DNA of 5,697 nt from Candidatus Poribacteria bacterium. Its GTDB lineage: Bacteria; Poribacteria; WGA-4E; B28-G17. Every line of letters starts with the position of its first letter. The stretch's first letter is position 1. A program made the translations under genes and the position numbers. The notes beneath the pieces were generated by a model. It had not been told where the DNA came from. It was given only the letters and a program-made list of their open reading frames with translations, and searched no databases. The stretch is taken from the NCBI GenBank assembly GCA_003645735.1, contig QNBQ01000140.1, forward strand, positions 1-5,697. The letters are read 5' to 3'. Shown here one piece after another: positions 1 through 5,697 of the stretch.

Positions 1-885
1 CCGTTCATCAGGGTCGATAACCCGTTTTATGGGTTCGCCAGGGTCCTGGAGCTGTTCGCCCCTCAGCCCAAGAGGCTGACCCCCGGGGTCGACCCGCTGG
101 CCGTGCTGGGCAGAAACGTCAAGCTGGGGAAAGGCGTAGTGATCATGCCGTTCGTCTACATCGGCGATGACGTCTCGATCGGCGACAACACCGTCATCTA
201 CCCGTTCGTCTACATCGGGGACGAGGTCGAGATAGGCTCGGACACCGTGATCCACCCCAACGTGACGATAAGGGAGAGGTGCAAGGTGGGAAACAGGGTG
301 ATAATCCACAGCGGGGCGAGGATAGGGACGGACGGGTTCGGGTTCGCTAAGTTCAAGGAGGGCCATTACAAGATACCCCAGATCGGCACGGTCATAATCG
401 AGGACGACGTGGAGATAGGGGCCAACACCACGATAGACAGGGCGACGATGACCAACGGCGCGACGATCATCAAGCGCGGCACGAAGATAGACAACCTGGT
501 CCAGATCGCCCATAACGTCGTGGTCGGCGAGAACTGCCTGATAACCGCCCAGGTCGGCATAGCCGGCAGCGCCCAGATCGGCAACTGGGTGACCTTCGGG
601 GGCCAGTCCGGGGCCGTCGGGCACATCCGGATAGGCGACAACGTCACGGTCGCCGCCAGGGCGGGCGTCACGAAGGATATCCCCCCCAATCAGTTCGTCT
701 CGGGCTTCCCGGCCGAGCCGCACGCCAAGGAGCTTCGAAGGCAGGCGGCCATGAGGAAGCTTCCCGAGATGATCTCGACCGTCAGGGAGCTTGAAAGGAG
801 GGTGAGGGAGCTGGAGGGGAAGCTGTCGGTGATCCTGGGGAAGGTCCATGCCGAACAGCTCCGCGACGATCCTCACCTACCATAA
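1..885 (+). CDS. lpxD: UDP-3-O-acylglucosamine N-acyltransferase LpxD (5' truncated)
   Basis: LpxD transfers an R-3-hydroxyacyl chain from acyl-ACP to the 2-amino group of UDP-3-O-acyl-glucosamine, the third step of lipid A synthesis, in the cytoplasm as a homotrimer. The frame is open from base 1, so the gene starts upstream; the ATG/GTG codons near 103 are internal. The visible 294 codons begin in the N-terminal uridine-binding domain ([15 protein letters not shown]), continue as a left-handed beta-helix of hexapeptide repeats (about codons 38-215), and end in a charged C-terminal helix (about 240-285). The LpxD motifs [14 protein letters not shown] and TTIDR are present. The catalytic His of QIAHNV is at 511-513 and a second conserved His (GHIRIG) at 622-624; their 37-residue spacing equals that of E. 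coli His239 and His276 as I recall them, so about 68 residues are missing. LpxA is excluded by these motifs. The 3' end overlaps the next gene by 38 nt. Confidence 0.96.
   Translation, partial: PFIRVDNPFYGFARVLELFAPQPKRLTPGVDPLAVLGRNVKLGKGVVIMPFVYIGDDVSIGDNTVIYPFVYIGDEVEIGSDTVIHPNVTIRERCKVGNRVIIHSGARIGTDGFGFAKFKEGHYKIPQIGTVIIEDDVEIGANTTIDRATMTNGATIIKRGTKIDNLVQIAHNVVVGENCLITAQVGIAGSAQIGNWVTFGGQSGAVGHIRIGDNVTVAARAGVTKDIPPNQFVSGFPAEPHAKELRRQAAMRKLPEMISTVRELERRVRELEGKLSVILGKVHAEQLRDDPHLP
148..218 (+). repeat. 17-nt direct repeat encoding consecutive beta-helix coils
   Basis: An identical 17-base stretch (ccgttcgtctacatcgg) occurs at 148-164 and again at 202-218 inside lpxD. The copies are 54 bp apart, exactly 18 codons, or one full turn of a left-handed beta-helix made of three hexapeptides. 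Both encode PFVYIGD. This is an internal coding repeat reflecting the coil architecture, and the unusually high nucleotide identity hints at a recent coil duplication or gene conversion. It is not a mobile or regulatory repeat. Confidence 0.7.
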
Positions 886-1630
886 AGTCGATACAAAGGC
901 CGAGCTGGGGGTGACGCGGATCACCCCCGAGAAGTTTCGAAGGCAGATGGAGCTGCTCATCTCCGAGGGGTTCGAGCCGATCTCCCCTTATCAACTCGTG
1001 GATCACCTCACCTCCGGAAAACCCCTCCCCGAAAGATCCGTCCTCGTAACCTTCGACGACGGATATGAATGCGTCTACAGGTTCGCCTACCCGATCCTCA
1101 AATCGCTCGGGATAAGCGCGACCGTCTTTCTGATCTCCGGTTTCCTGGGGAGGGAGAACCTGTGGGATGCGCGGATATGCGGCAGGTTCAGGCATCTGTC
1201 GGCGGATCAGGCGGTCGAGATGGCCGGGGAGGGATTCCACTTCGGCTCGCACGGCATCTCACACGTCTTCCTCGACGCCGCCCCTAAATCGGTGGCAGCT
1301 GCCGAGGTGGGGTTGTCGAGGAGGTCGCTGATCCAAAGGCTCGGCGTGCCGATAGATTTCTTCTCCTACCCTTACGGCTGCTGGAACGAGGCGGTGAGGA
1401 AGGAGGTCGAGAGGGCCGGGTACAGGGCGGCCTTCACCTCCGACCCGTTCATCCCCCTCTCCCCCGACAACCTCTTCTCGCTGCCCAGGATCTCGATCTA
1501 CTCGTTCGACACGGATCTGAGCTTCAGGGCGAAACTGGGGCTGGAGGGGGAGCTGATGAGGTGGGCGGCTTTAAAGCTGAACGTTCTGGTGGGCCTCTGC
1601 TCGCGCGCAAACAGGCTGAGGAGGATGTGA
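848..1630 (+). CDS. Polysaccharide deacetylase family protein (NodB/CE4 domain)
   Basis: A 260-residue protein with the NodB-homology fold of carbohydrate esterase family 4, metal-dependent enzymes that remove N- or O-acetyl groups from sugars. The N-terminus ILTYHKV is the usual family opening. Motif 1 is TFDDGY, with the catalytic base and metal Asp at D70-D71. Motif 2 is SHGISH, giving metal ligands H135 and H139. Motif 3 is FSYPYG at residues 172-177. The Asp-His-His metal triad is therefore intact. LPRI near residue 213 is the usual late-domain strand. There is no signal peptide or clear membrane segment, so action is predicted at the cytoplasmic side, perhaps on a lipid-linked or nucleotide sugar; the basic C-terminus ([11 protein letters not shown]) could associate with the membrane. 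The start at 848 is supported by a GGGGAAGG stretch at 837-844 and by the conserved N-terminus, so the 38-nt overlap with lpxD is probably real. The substrate is unknown. Confidence 0.92.
   Translation: MPNSSATILTYHKVDTKAELGVTRITPEKFRRQMELLISEGFEPISPYQLVDHLTSGKPLPERSVLVTFDDGYECVYRFAYPILKSLGISATVFLISGFLGRENLWDARICGRFRHLSADQAVEMAGEGFHFGSHGISHVFLDAAPKSVAAAEVGLSRRSLIQRLGVPIDFFSYPYGCWNEAVRKEVERAGYRAAFTSDPFIPLSPDNLFSLPRISIYSFDTDLSFRAKLGLEGELMRWAALKLNVLVGLCSRANRLRRM
1618..1624 (+). promoter_or_regulatory. Strong ribosome binding site for the first UbiA gene
   Basis: GAGGAGG lies 7 nt upstream of the ATG at 1632, inside the last codons of the deacetylase gene. It is the best Shine-Dalgarno match at any junction in the window. 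It supports both the chosen start and independent or coupled initiation just after the preceding stop codon at 1628-1630. Confidence 0.75.
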
Positions 1631-1631
1631 G

Positions 1632-2558
1632 ATGAGCTGGGCGGCCCTGGACTACCTGATGGTGCTCAGGCCGACCCTTTTCATACCGCTCTGGTCGCTG
1701 ATGCTGGCCGGCTATCTCAGGGCAGCCACCGACGGCCCGCTTCCTCCCTTTATCCTCAAGCCACCCGCACCGCTCCTCCTCGGGATCGCCCCCCTCTCGA
1801 TGCTCATGGGGTTCGTCCACATCCTGAACCAGATAGCCGATGTGGAGAGCGACGCGGCGAATAAGAAGCTTTACCTGGTGGCTGGCGGATATGTGAGGAT
1901 GAAATTTCTCGTGCTCGAAATGGCGCTTTTGATGGCGGGAGCGTGGGCGGCGGCCTGGCTTGCATACCGGGGCGATCCCCTTCCGCCCATCATCCTGGCC
2001 GCCTCAGCGGCGTTGGGCGTTATCTATTCGGTCAGGCCGATCAGGCTGAAGGGGAGGCCGTTTCTGGATCTGTTGGCAAACGCCTTCGGCTACGGCGTCC
2101 TGGCATTCGGGATGGGCTGGCTGGCCGCCGGGAGAGGAGCTGAGGGGATGTGGATCGGGTCGATCCCTTACTTTCTCAGCGTCGGGTCGATCTTCGTCAA
2201 CACGACGCTCCCCGACCTGAAGGGGGATCTGGCCAGCGGGGACAGGACGATCGGGGCGGTTTTGGGGATGAGGGGATCGATGATTTTAAGCTCGGCGCTG
2301 CTGGGATGTGCCCTCGCCTCGGGAGCGGCGCTCAGGGATCCGATAGCCCTGGGGGCGGGGTTGATCTCGCTGCCGGCGCACGTCAAGATGGTCGCGTCGA
2401 GATCGGTTCCGTCGATACTGGCTGCGAACAAATGGGGCGTTTTGTCGCTCTCGATCGCCGTGGGGATCTTCGCGCCGGTTTATCTCCTATGGCTGGCGTT
2501 CATCATCCTGATGACGAGGCTTTATTACAAGCACAGGTTTGGGATAAAATATCCATGA
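1632..2558 (+). CDS. UbiA-superfamily prenyltransferase (complete)
   Basis: A 308-residue, very hydrophobic protein with about eight or nine membrane segments, the normal size for UbiA-type intramembrane prenyltransferases, which join a prenyl diphosphate to an acceptor. The first Asp-rich motif is intact: N66-Q-I-A-D70-V-E-S-D74. The cytoplasmic YSVRPIRLK stretch (residues 132-140) matches the conserved Y-x2-x-P-x-R-x-K region. The second Asp motif is D195-L-K-G-D199, followed by D204-R-T-I. All Mg-diphosphate ligands expected of an active enzyme are therefore visible. Details such as NQxxDVExD followed by NK, and DLKGD..GDRTI, recall the homogentisate prenyltransferase, chlorophyll synthase and lycopene elongase branches rather than E. 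coli UbiA. The family's usual RPLxSG after the first motif is replaced by YLVAGG. The acceptor cannot be told from sequence. The gene starts 1 nt after the deacetylase stop and ends 1 nt before the glycosyltransferase start. Confidence 0.92.
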   Translation: MSWAALDYLMVLRPTLFIPLWSLMLAGYLRAATDGPLPPFILKPPAPLLLGIAPLSMLMGFVHILNQIADVESDAANKKLYLVAGGYVRMKFLVLEMALLMAGAWAAAWLAYRGDPLPPIILAASAALGVIYSVRPIRLKGRPFLDLLANAFGYGVLAFGMGWLAAGRGAEGMWIGSIPYFLSVGSIFVNTTLPDLKGDLASGDRTIGAVLGMRGSMILSSALLGCALASGAALRDPIALGAGLISLPAHVKMVASRSVPSILAANKWGVLSLSIAVGIFAPVYLLWLAFIILMTRLYYKHRFGIKYP

Positions 2559-2559
2559 G

Positions 2560-3693
2560 ATGGCCTGGTTCGGGCTTGTGCTCACATCGCTTGCCGGTTT
2601 TTATCTGATGGTCGTCCTGATGCTTTGGATCGGCGGCTTTTTCGCCGATAAGAGGGGCGGAGGGGAGAGCGCTTGCCCCAGGGTCTCCGTTGTGATACCG
2701 GCGAGGAACGAGGAGGGGAGGATAGGGAGGTGTCTGAGGGCCGTTTTAAGCCAGGATTACCCGGCCGAGCTTATGGAGGTGGTGGTCGTGGACGACAGGT
2801 CGACCGATGGGACGGCGGAGGAGGTGGAGCGGACGGCGCGGGGCGACGGGAGGGTCAAGCTTGTGAGGGTGACCTATAAGCCGCCCTGGCTGACGGGCAA
2901 GCAGAACGCCTTGGATGAGGGGTTGAAGGCGTGCGCCGGCGAGGTGATCCTGAACACCGACGCCGACTGCCTGATGGGGCGGAGATGGGTCAGGTCGATG
3001 GTCTCAAGGATCGAGGGGAAGACGGGGTTAGTTGTGGGGTTCACGCTCATAAAGCGTTCGGGAAGGCTGGATTTGGTCTCGGAGCTGCTCTCCCTTGACA
3101 TGCTGTTCCTGCTCGGGGCGGCTTTCGGGGCGGTGGGGCTTGGGACGCCCGTGAGCTGCATAGGGAATAACATCGCCTACAGAAGGGAGCTGATCGAGGA
3201 GGTGGGCGGTTTTTCGAAGCTGGGGCGGACCGTCACGGAGGACGCGCAGCTGATCCAGGAGGTCAGGCGGAGGGAGAGGTGGGGGGTTAGGGCGGCGATC
3301 GATCCGGAGGCGGTCGTATACACCTATCCGCCCCGAAACGCCCGGGAGTTCATGAGCCAGCGGGTGAGGTGGCTCGTCGGCGGGCTGAGGACGCGCGGTT
3401 GGACCGTCCTGCCGCTTTTGCCGATGCTGCTGTTGCACTTCTGCATACCGATAGGGTTTCTGCTCGGGATCGCTTGGAGGCCGCTGTTGCTCGTCTCGGC
3501 GGCCGTCCTCTCGGCGAAGTTCGCCGCCGATCTGCTCCTGGCGAGCACAACCGCCCTTAGGCTTAAAAAGCCCGGGCTCATCGCCCTGATGCCCTTATAC
3601 GAGCTTTTCCTGATAGGATACTCGATCGCCATATCGATCCACGGGCTTAGATCGACCGAAATAAAGTGGAAGGGGGAAACATACAGGCGATGA
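2560..3693 (+). CDS. Membrane-anchored glycosyltransferase family 2 protein
   Basis: A 377-residue inverting GT-A glycosyltransferase. An N-terminal membrane helix (about residues 5-28) precedes a cytosolic GT2 domain. This holds VSVVIPARNEE (42-52), VVVDDRSTDGT (75-85, nucleotide-binding D78/D79), the metal-binding DxD as NTDADC (D134, D136), the catalytic acidic pair TED (E227/D228) and QRVRW (267-271). The last motif is the Q/RxxRW signature seen in processive and lipid-linked GT2 enzymes. Three C-terminal hydrophobic segments follow (about 283-305, 308-329 and 339-362). This layout resembles enzymes that glycosylate membrane lipids, such as CrtQ- or HpnB-type carotenoid and hopanoid glycosyltransferases, although short processive synthases share it. 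Position between two prenyltransferases suggests an isoprenoid or glycolipid acceptor (inference). No clear Shine-Dalgarno precedes the ATG, which lies 1 nt after the UbiA stop, so translation is probably coupled to the upstream gene. Confidence 0.93.
   Translation: MAWFGLVLTSLAGFYLMVVLMLWIGGFFADKRGGGESACPRVSVVIPARNEEGRIGRCLRAVLSQDYPAELMEVVVVDDRSTDGTAEEVERTARGDGRVKLVRVTYKPPWLTGKQNALDEGLKACAGEVILNTDADCLMGRRWVRSMVSRIEGKTGLVVGFTLIKRSGRLDLVSELLSLDMLFLLGAAFGAVGLGTPVSCIGNNIAYRRELIEEVGGFSKLGRTVTEDAQLIQEVRRRERWGVRAAIDPEAVVYTYPPRNAREFMSQRVRWLVGGLRTRGWTVLPLLPMLLLHFCIPIGFLLGIAWRPLLLVSAAVLSAKFAADLLLASTTALRLKKPGLIALMPLYELFLIGYSIAISIHGLRSTEIKWKGETYRR
3671..3677 (+). promoter_or_regulatory. Candidate ribosome binding site for the PHP hydrolase
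   Basis: AGGGGGA lies 12 nt before ATG 3690 and 15 nt before ATG 3693, inside the end of the glycosyltransferase gene. The spacing is somewhat long, but the site is downstream of GTG 3666 and therefore cannot serve that codon, which favours the later ATG starts. Coupled re-initiation at the ATGA overlap probably contributes. Confidence 0.5.
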
Positions 3694-5318
3694 TGAGGTG
3701 TAACTTTGGGTTTCTGATAATCTGCTCGCTGACAATCCTCCTCGTTTTCCAGAGGCTGACGGCGGCTTACGCCGAGATACACTTCGCCTTCAAGAAGGGT
3801 CTGAGCTTCATCTATAGAAAGCGGCCTGAGATCATAGGGGATGCGCCGTGGAGGGTCAAAAGGGGAGGGAAACTGCCGCTGCTGTGGGTTGTCAAGGACT
3901 CGCACCTCTTCCCCATAAAGATGCTGAGGGTGGAGGCTGTCGTATCCCAGGGGAGTAGGCGTTACAGGGCCGTTCTGTTCGAGGGCGGGGAGGAGCTGAG
4001 GGAGAGAGCGATCTTCAGGCTGGCGAAGCTGAGGCTGCCGCAAGATATCGTCGGCAGGGCGAGGGTCGATCTGCTCTTCACGTATGAATCGGGCGGGCTG
4101 GTGAGGAGGGTTAAGAACGACAACCTCCCCGGTCTGTCGCACGACGGGTTCGAGCTTTACGTCTCGGACGATCCCCTCCCGGCGCTTGAGGGATGGTATT
4201 ACGGGGATGTGCATTATCACTCCGACAAGACGGACGACCAGGTGGAGTTCGGCGCGCCGGTTTGGGCGGCGGTGGAGATGGCCAAGGCGATCGGGCTGAG
4301 CTGGTTCGCTGTCACCGACCACTCCTACGACCTCGACATCCCCCCTGGGGAGGTGCTCGGGCTGGACAGATCCCTCTCCAGATGGAGGGAGCTTGTGAGG
4401 GAGGTGGAGGAGATCAACGGGCGCGAGGAAGGGTTTGCGGTGCTGCTGGGAGAGGAGATTTCATGCGGCAACCACGCCGATCAGAACGTCCACCTGCTGG
4501 CGTTCAGATCCAGGCAGTTCATCCCCGGGCGGGGGGACGGCGCTAAGAGAAGGTTCATCTTGAAAAACCATCCCGATCTATCGCTGAAGGAGGTCCTGGC
4601 GAGGCTGGGGGAGACGGGAGGATACGGCTACGCCGCCCATCCCCACGAGGGGAGCACTTTCCTGAGCAGGCTAGTGTTGAACAGAGGACACTGGAGCGAT
4701 GAGGATCTGACGGAGAGGGGATGTTACGGGATGCAGCTTTGGAACGGGTGTTCGAAGATAGGGCTGGAGATAAGCTACAGGCATTGGGTGAAGCTTCTGC
4801 TTTCGGGCCGTAGGATGTTCATCGTGGCCGGAAGCGACGCCCACGGCGATTTCAACCGCTTCAGGAGGGTGAGCTATCCGTTCCTCTGGGTGAGCGAGAG
4901 GAGGGGCGGCTCCTTTGGGAGGCCGAGGACATGCGTCCACCTGCCGGAGGGGGTGAGCGAGGAGGCAGTGCACGAGGCGCTCAGAAGCGGCAGATGCGTC
5001 GTGACGGACGGGCCGTTCGGCGCGATCTTCGCCGAGGCGGGCGGCAGGAGGGTCACCTCGGGAGGGGAGCTGCCGGCTGGGAGGATCAAGGTCGAAGCGG
5101 TCTGTCTCTCCACGCCCGAGTTCGGCAGGGTGAAGCAGGCGAAGTTGATAGTGGGCGATCTGAGGCGGAGGAGGGAGATCGTCTTCAGCAAGCTGAGGAT
5201 CTCCGCTTTCGAGGAGAGGTTCTCCTGCAACATCGCCGTCTCGCATCCGATCTACCTCCGGATGGAGGTGATCTCCGAGAAGGGCAGATGTCTGACGAAC
5301 CCGATCTGGGTGGGGTGA
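3690..5318 (+). CDS. Exported PHP-domain metallohydrolase, CehA/McbA-like
   Basis: A 542-residue predicted exported protein. A signal peptide is clear: a short basic start (MMRC), a hydrophobic core FLIICSLTILLVF and a likely cleavage after AYA near residue 29. An approximately 140-residue N-terminal domain of unassigned, probably beta-rich type follows. Next comes a PHP-fold catalytic domain with the full ligand set: GDVHYH (H175, H177), TDH (D210, H211), GEE (E255, E256), NVH (H268), AAHPH (H317) and SDAH (D383, H385). The tail (RCVVTDGPFG, then a beta domain ending TNPIWV) matches the organisation I know from CehA/McbA-family metallohydrolases, which hydrolyse ester, carbamate or phosphate bonds. 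The substrate here is unknown. ATG 3690 was chosen because it gives the ATGA overlap with the glycosyltransferase stop and a proper signal peptide; ATG 3693 is equally possible, while GTG 3666 lacks a ribosome site and adds eight polar residues. Confidence 0.88.
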   Translation: MMRCNFGFLIICSLTILLVFQRLTAAYAEIHFAFKKGLSFIYRKRPEIIGDAPWRVKRGGKLPLLWVVKDSHLFPIKMLRVEAVVSQGSRRYRAVLFEGGEELRERAIFRLAKLRLPQDIVGRARVDLLFTYESGGLVRRVKNDNLPGLSHDGFELYVSDDPLPALEGWYYGDVHYHSDKTDDQVEFGAPVWAAVEMAKAIGLSWFAVTDHSYDLDIPPGEVLGLDRSLSRWRELVREVEEINGREEGFAVLLGEEISCGNHADQNVHLLAFRSRQFIPGRGDGAKRRFILKNHPDLSLKEVLARLGETGGYGYAAHPHEGSTFLSRLVLNRGHWSDEDLTERGCYGMQLWNGCSKIGLEISYRHWVKLLLSGRRMFIVAGSDAHGDFNRFRRVSYPFLWVSERRGGSFGRPRTCVHLPEGVSEEAVHEALRSGRCVVTDGPFGAIFAEAGGRRVTSGGELPAGRIKVEAVCLSTPEFGRVKQAKLIVGDLRRRREIVFSKLRISAFEERFSCNIAVSHPIYLRMEVISEKGRCLTNPIWVG

Positions 5319-5697
5319 TGCGGAGGGTTAAGGGATATCTGGAGCTCATGAGGCCGCTGAACGGGCTTATAGCGCTGGCATCGGTTTGGGCAGGGGGGTT
5401 TATCTCGTCCGGCGGCCTCAGGCCGGTTTCGAAGCTGGCAATAACGTCCGTTTCGGCCCTCCTGATCCTATCCTCCGGCAACGCGATAAACGACTGGTGC
5501 GATGTGGAAATAGACAGGATCAACAGGCCCTCCCGTCCCATCCCCTCGGGCAGGGCGAGCAGGGGCGGTGCGTTGGCCCTGGCGGTCATATGCGCGGTTT
5601 TTGGGATCGCCCTTTCGACGCTCGTAAGCCTTCCCGCTTTCCGCCTGGCGTTTTCGGCGCTCCTCCTCCTCTTCCTCTACGCTTTCAAGCTGAAAGG
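5318..5697 (+). CDS. UbiA-family prenyltransferase, DGGGP-synthase-like (3' truncated)
   Basis: The ATG at 5318 overlaps the preceding TGA by one base (TGATG), and the frame stays open to the window end, giving 126 complete codons of a multi-pass membrane protein. The opening YLELMRPLNGLIAL is the typical UbiA N-terminus. The first Asp-rich motif is N58-D-W-C-D62-V-E-I-D66, followed directly by RINRPSRPIPSG (67-78). NDxxDxEIDxINxPxRPIPSG is the pattern I associate most with archaeal-type geranylgeranylglyceryl-phosphate geranylgeranyltransferase, which adds the second prenyl chain of ether lipids. Chlorophyll synthases share RPIPSG but usually have DxxVDAINEP. The second Asp motif lies beyond the window, so activity cannot be judged. 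The protein is clearly distinct from the other UbiA gene, which has NQIADVESD and no RPIPSG, so this is not a recent tandem duplicate. A G-rich stretch (GGGTGGGG, 5308-5315) is a weak, close ribosome site. An internal ATG at 5348 is unlikely because it would cut the conserved N-terminus. Confidence 0.9.
   Translation, partial: MRRVKGYLELMRPLNGLIALASVWAGGFISSGGLRPVSKLAITSVSALLILSSGNAINDWCDVEIDRINRPSRPIPSGRASRGGALALAVICAVFGIALSTLVSLPAFRLAFSALLLLFLYAFKLK

Noticed and set aside
782..1252. Minus-strand open frame opposite the lpxD end and deacetylase start
   Set aside because: No domain is recognisable and it is fully covered by motif-bearing genes on the plus strand.
2150..2608. Plus-strand out-of-frame open frame within the UbiA gene running into the GT2 gene
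   Set aside because: It is a Gly/Arg/Asp-rich translation without hydrophobic or motif structure, and it overlaps a frame with intact UbiA motifs.
3666..3689. GTG at 3666 as the start of the PHP hydrolase
   Set aside because: It has no upstream ribosome site, would put polar residues ahead of the signal peptide, and the ATG pair at 3690/3693 sits exactly at the stop of the preceding gene.
3324..4322. Long minus-strand open frame of 332 codons spanning the GT2/PHP junction
   Set aside because: It is antisense to two genes with clear catalytic motifs. Its translation is rich in Pro, Arg and His with no recognisable domain, as expected opposite GC-rich coding DNA.
4671..5246. Minus-strand open frame of 191 codons within the PHP gene
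   Set aside because: Low-complexity Pro/Arg/His-rich translation antisense to the conserved SDAH region; a shadow of GC-rich coding sequence.
5185..5589. Minus-strand open frame of 134 codons across the PHP/UbiA junction
   Set aside because: The plus strand here reads as the conserved C-terminal tail of the PHP protein and the N-terminal UbiA Asp motif; the minus-strand product has no recognisable features.
1632..5697. The two UbiA genes as a recent tandem duplication
   Set aside because: Their first Asp motifs and following loops differ strongly (NQIADVESD with YLVAGG versus NDWCDVEID with RPIPSG), so they are ancient paralogues from different branches.

Overview
The window is one uninterrupted, tightly packed run of six plus-strand genes, with the first and last cut by the window edges. 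In order they are: the 3' part of lpxD (lipid A acyltransferase), a NodB-type polysaccharide deacetylase, a complete UbiA-superfamily prenyltransferase, a membrane-anchored family 2 glycosyltransferase, an exported PHP-fold (CehA/McbA-like) metallohydrolase, and the first 126 codons of a second, different UbiA prenyltransferase. That last fragment resembles digeranylgeranylglyceryl-phosphate synthase (DGGGP synthase). No stop codon closes it inside the window, so an ORF caller that requires a stop would miss it.

Junctions are extremely tight: a 38-nt overlap, a 1-nt gap, a 1-nt gap, a 4-nt ATGA overlap and a 1-nt TGATG overlap. There is no room for an internal terminator or a stand-alone intergenic promoter, and no gene-free stretch longer than a few bases. 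The simplest reading is a single operon with translational coupling, whose promoter and terminator lie outside the window. I see no RNA genes, mobile elements, CRISPR or attachment sites.

Organism: LpxD implies a bacterium with an LPS-type outer membrane. The DNA is GC-rich (about 60% by eye), and arginine is written mostly as AGG, with ATA frequent for isoleucine. That pattern is unlike enteric or pseudomonad genomes and more typical of some thermophilic or deep-branching uncultivated lineages. A DGGGP-synthase-like protein in an LpxD-bearing genome would fit uncultivated FCB-group or neighbouring phyla, but the taxon cannot be fixed from this window.

How the genes may work together (inference): every recognisable product fits envelope lipid or glycolipid chemistry. 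LpxD builds lipid A. The deacetylase could trim N-acetyl groups from a sugar. The two UbiA enzymes would attach prenyl chains to acceptors within the membrane. The glycosyltransferase could add sugar to a lipid at the cytoplasmic face, and the exported PHP protein would hydrolyse an unknown substrate outside the cytoplasm. The block UbiA - GT2 - exported PHP hydrolase - UbiA is the part most worth testing as an uncharacterised isoprenoid-lipid pathway.
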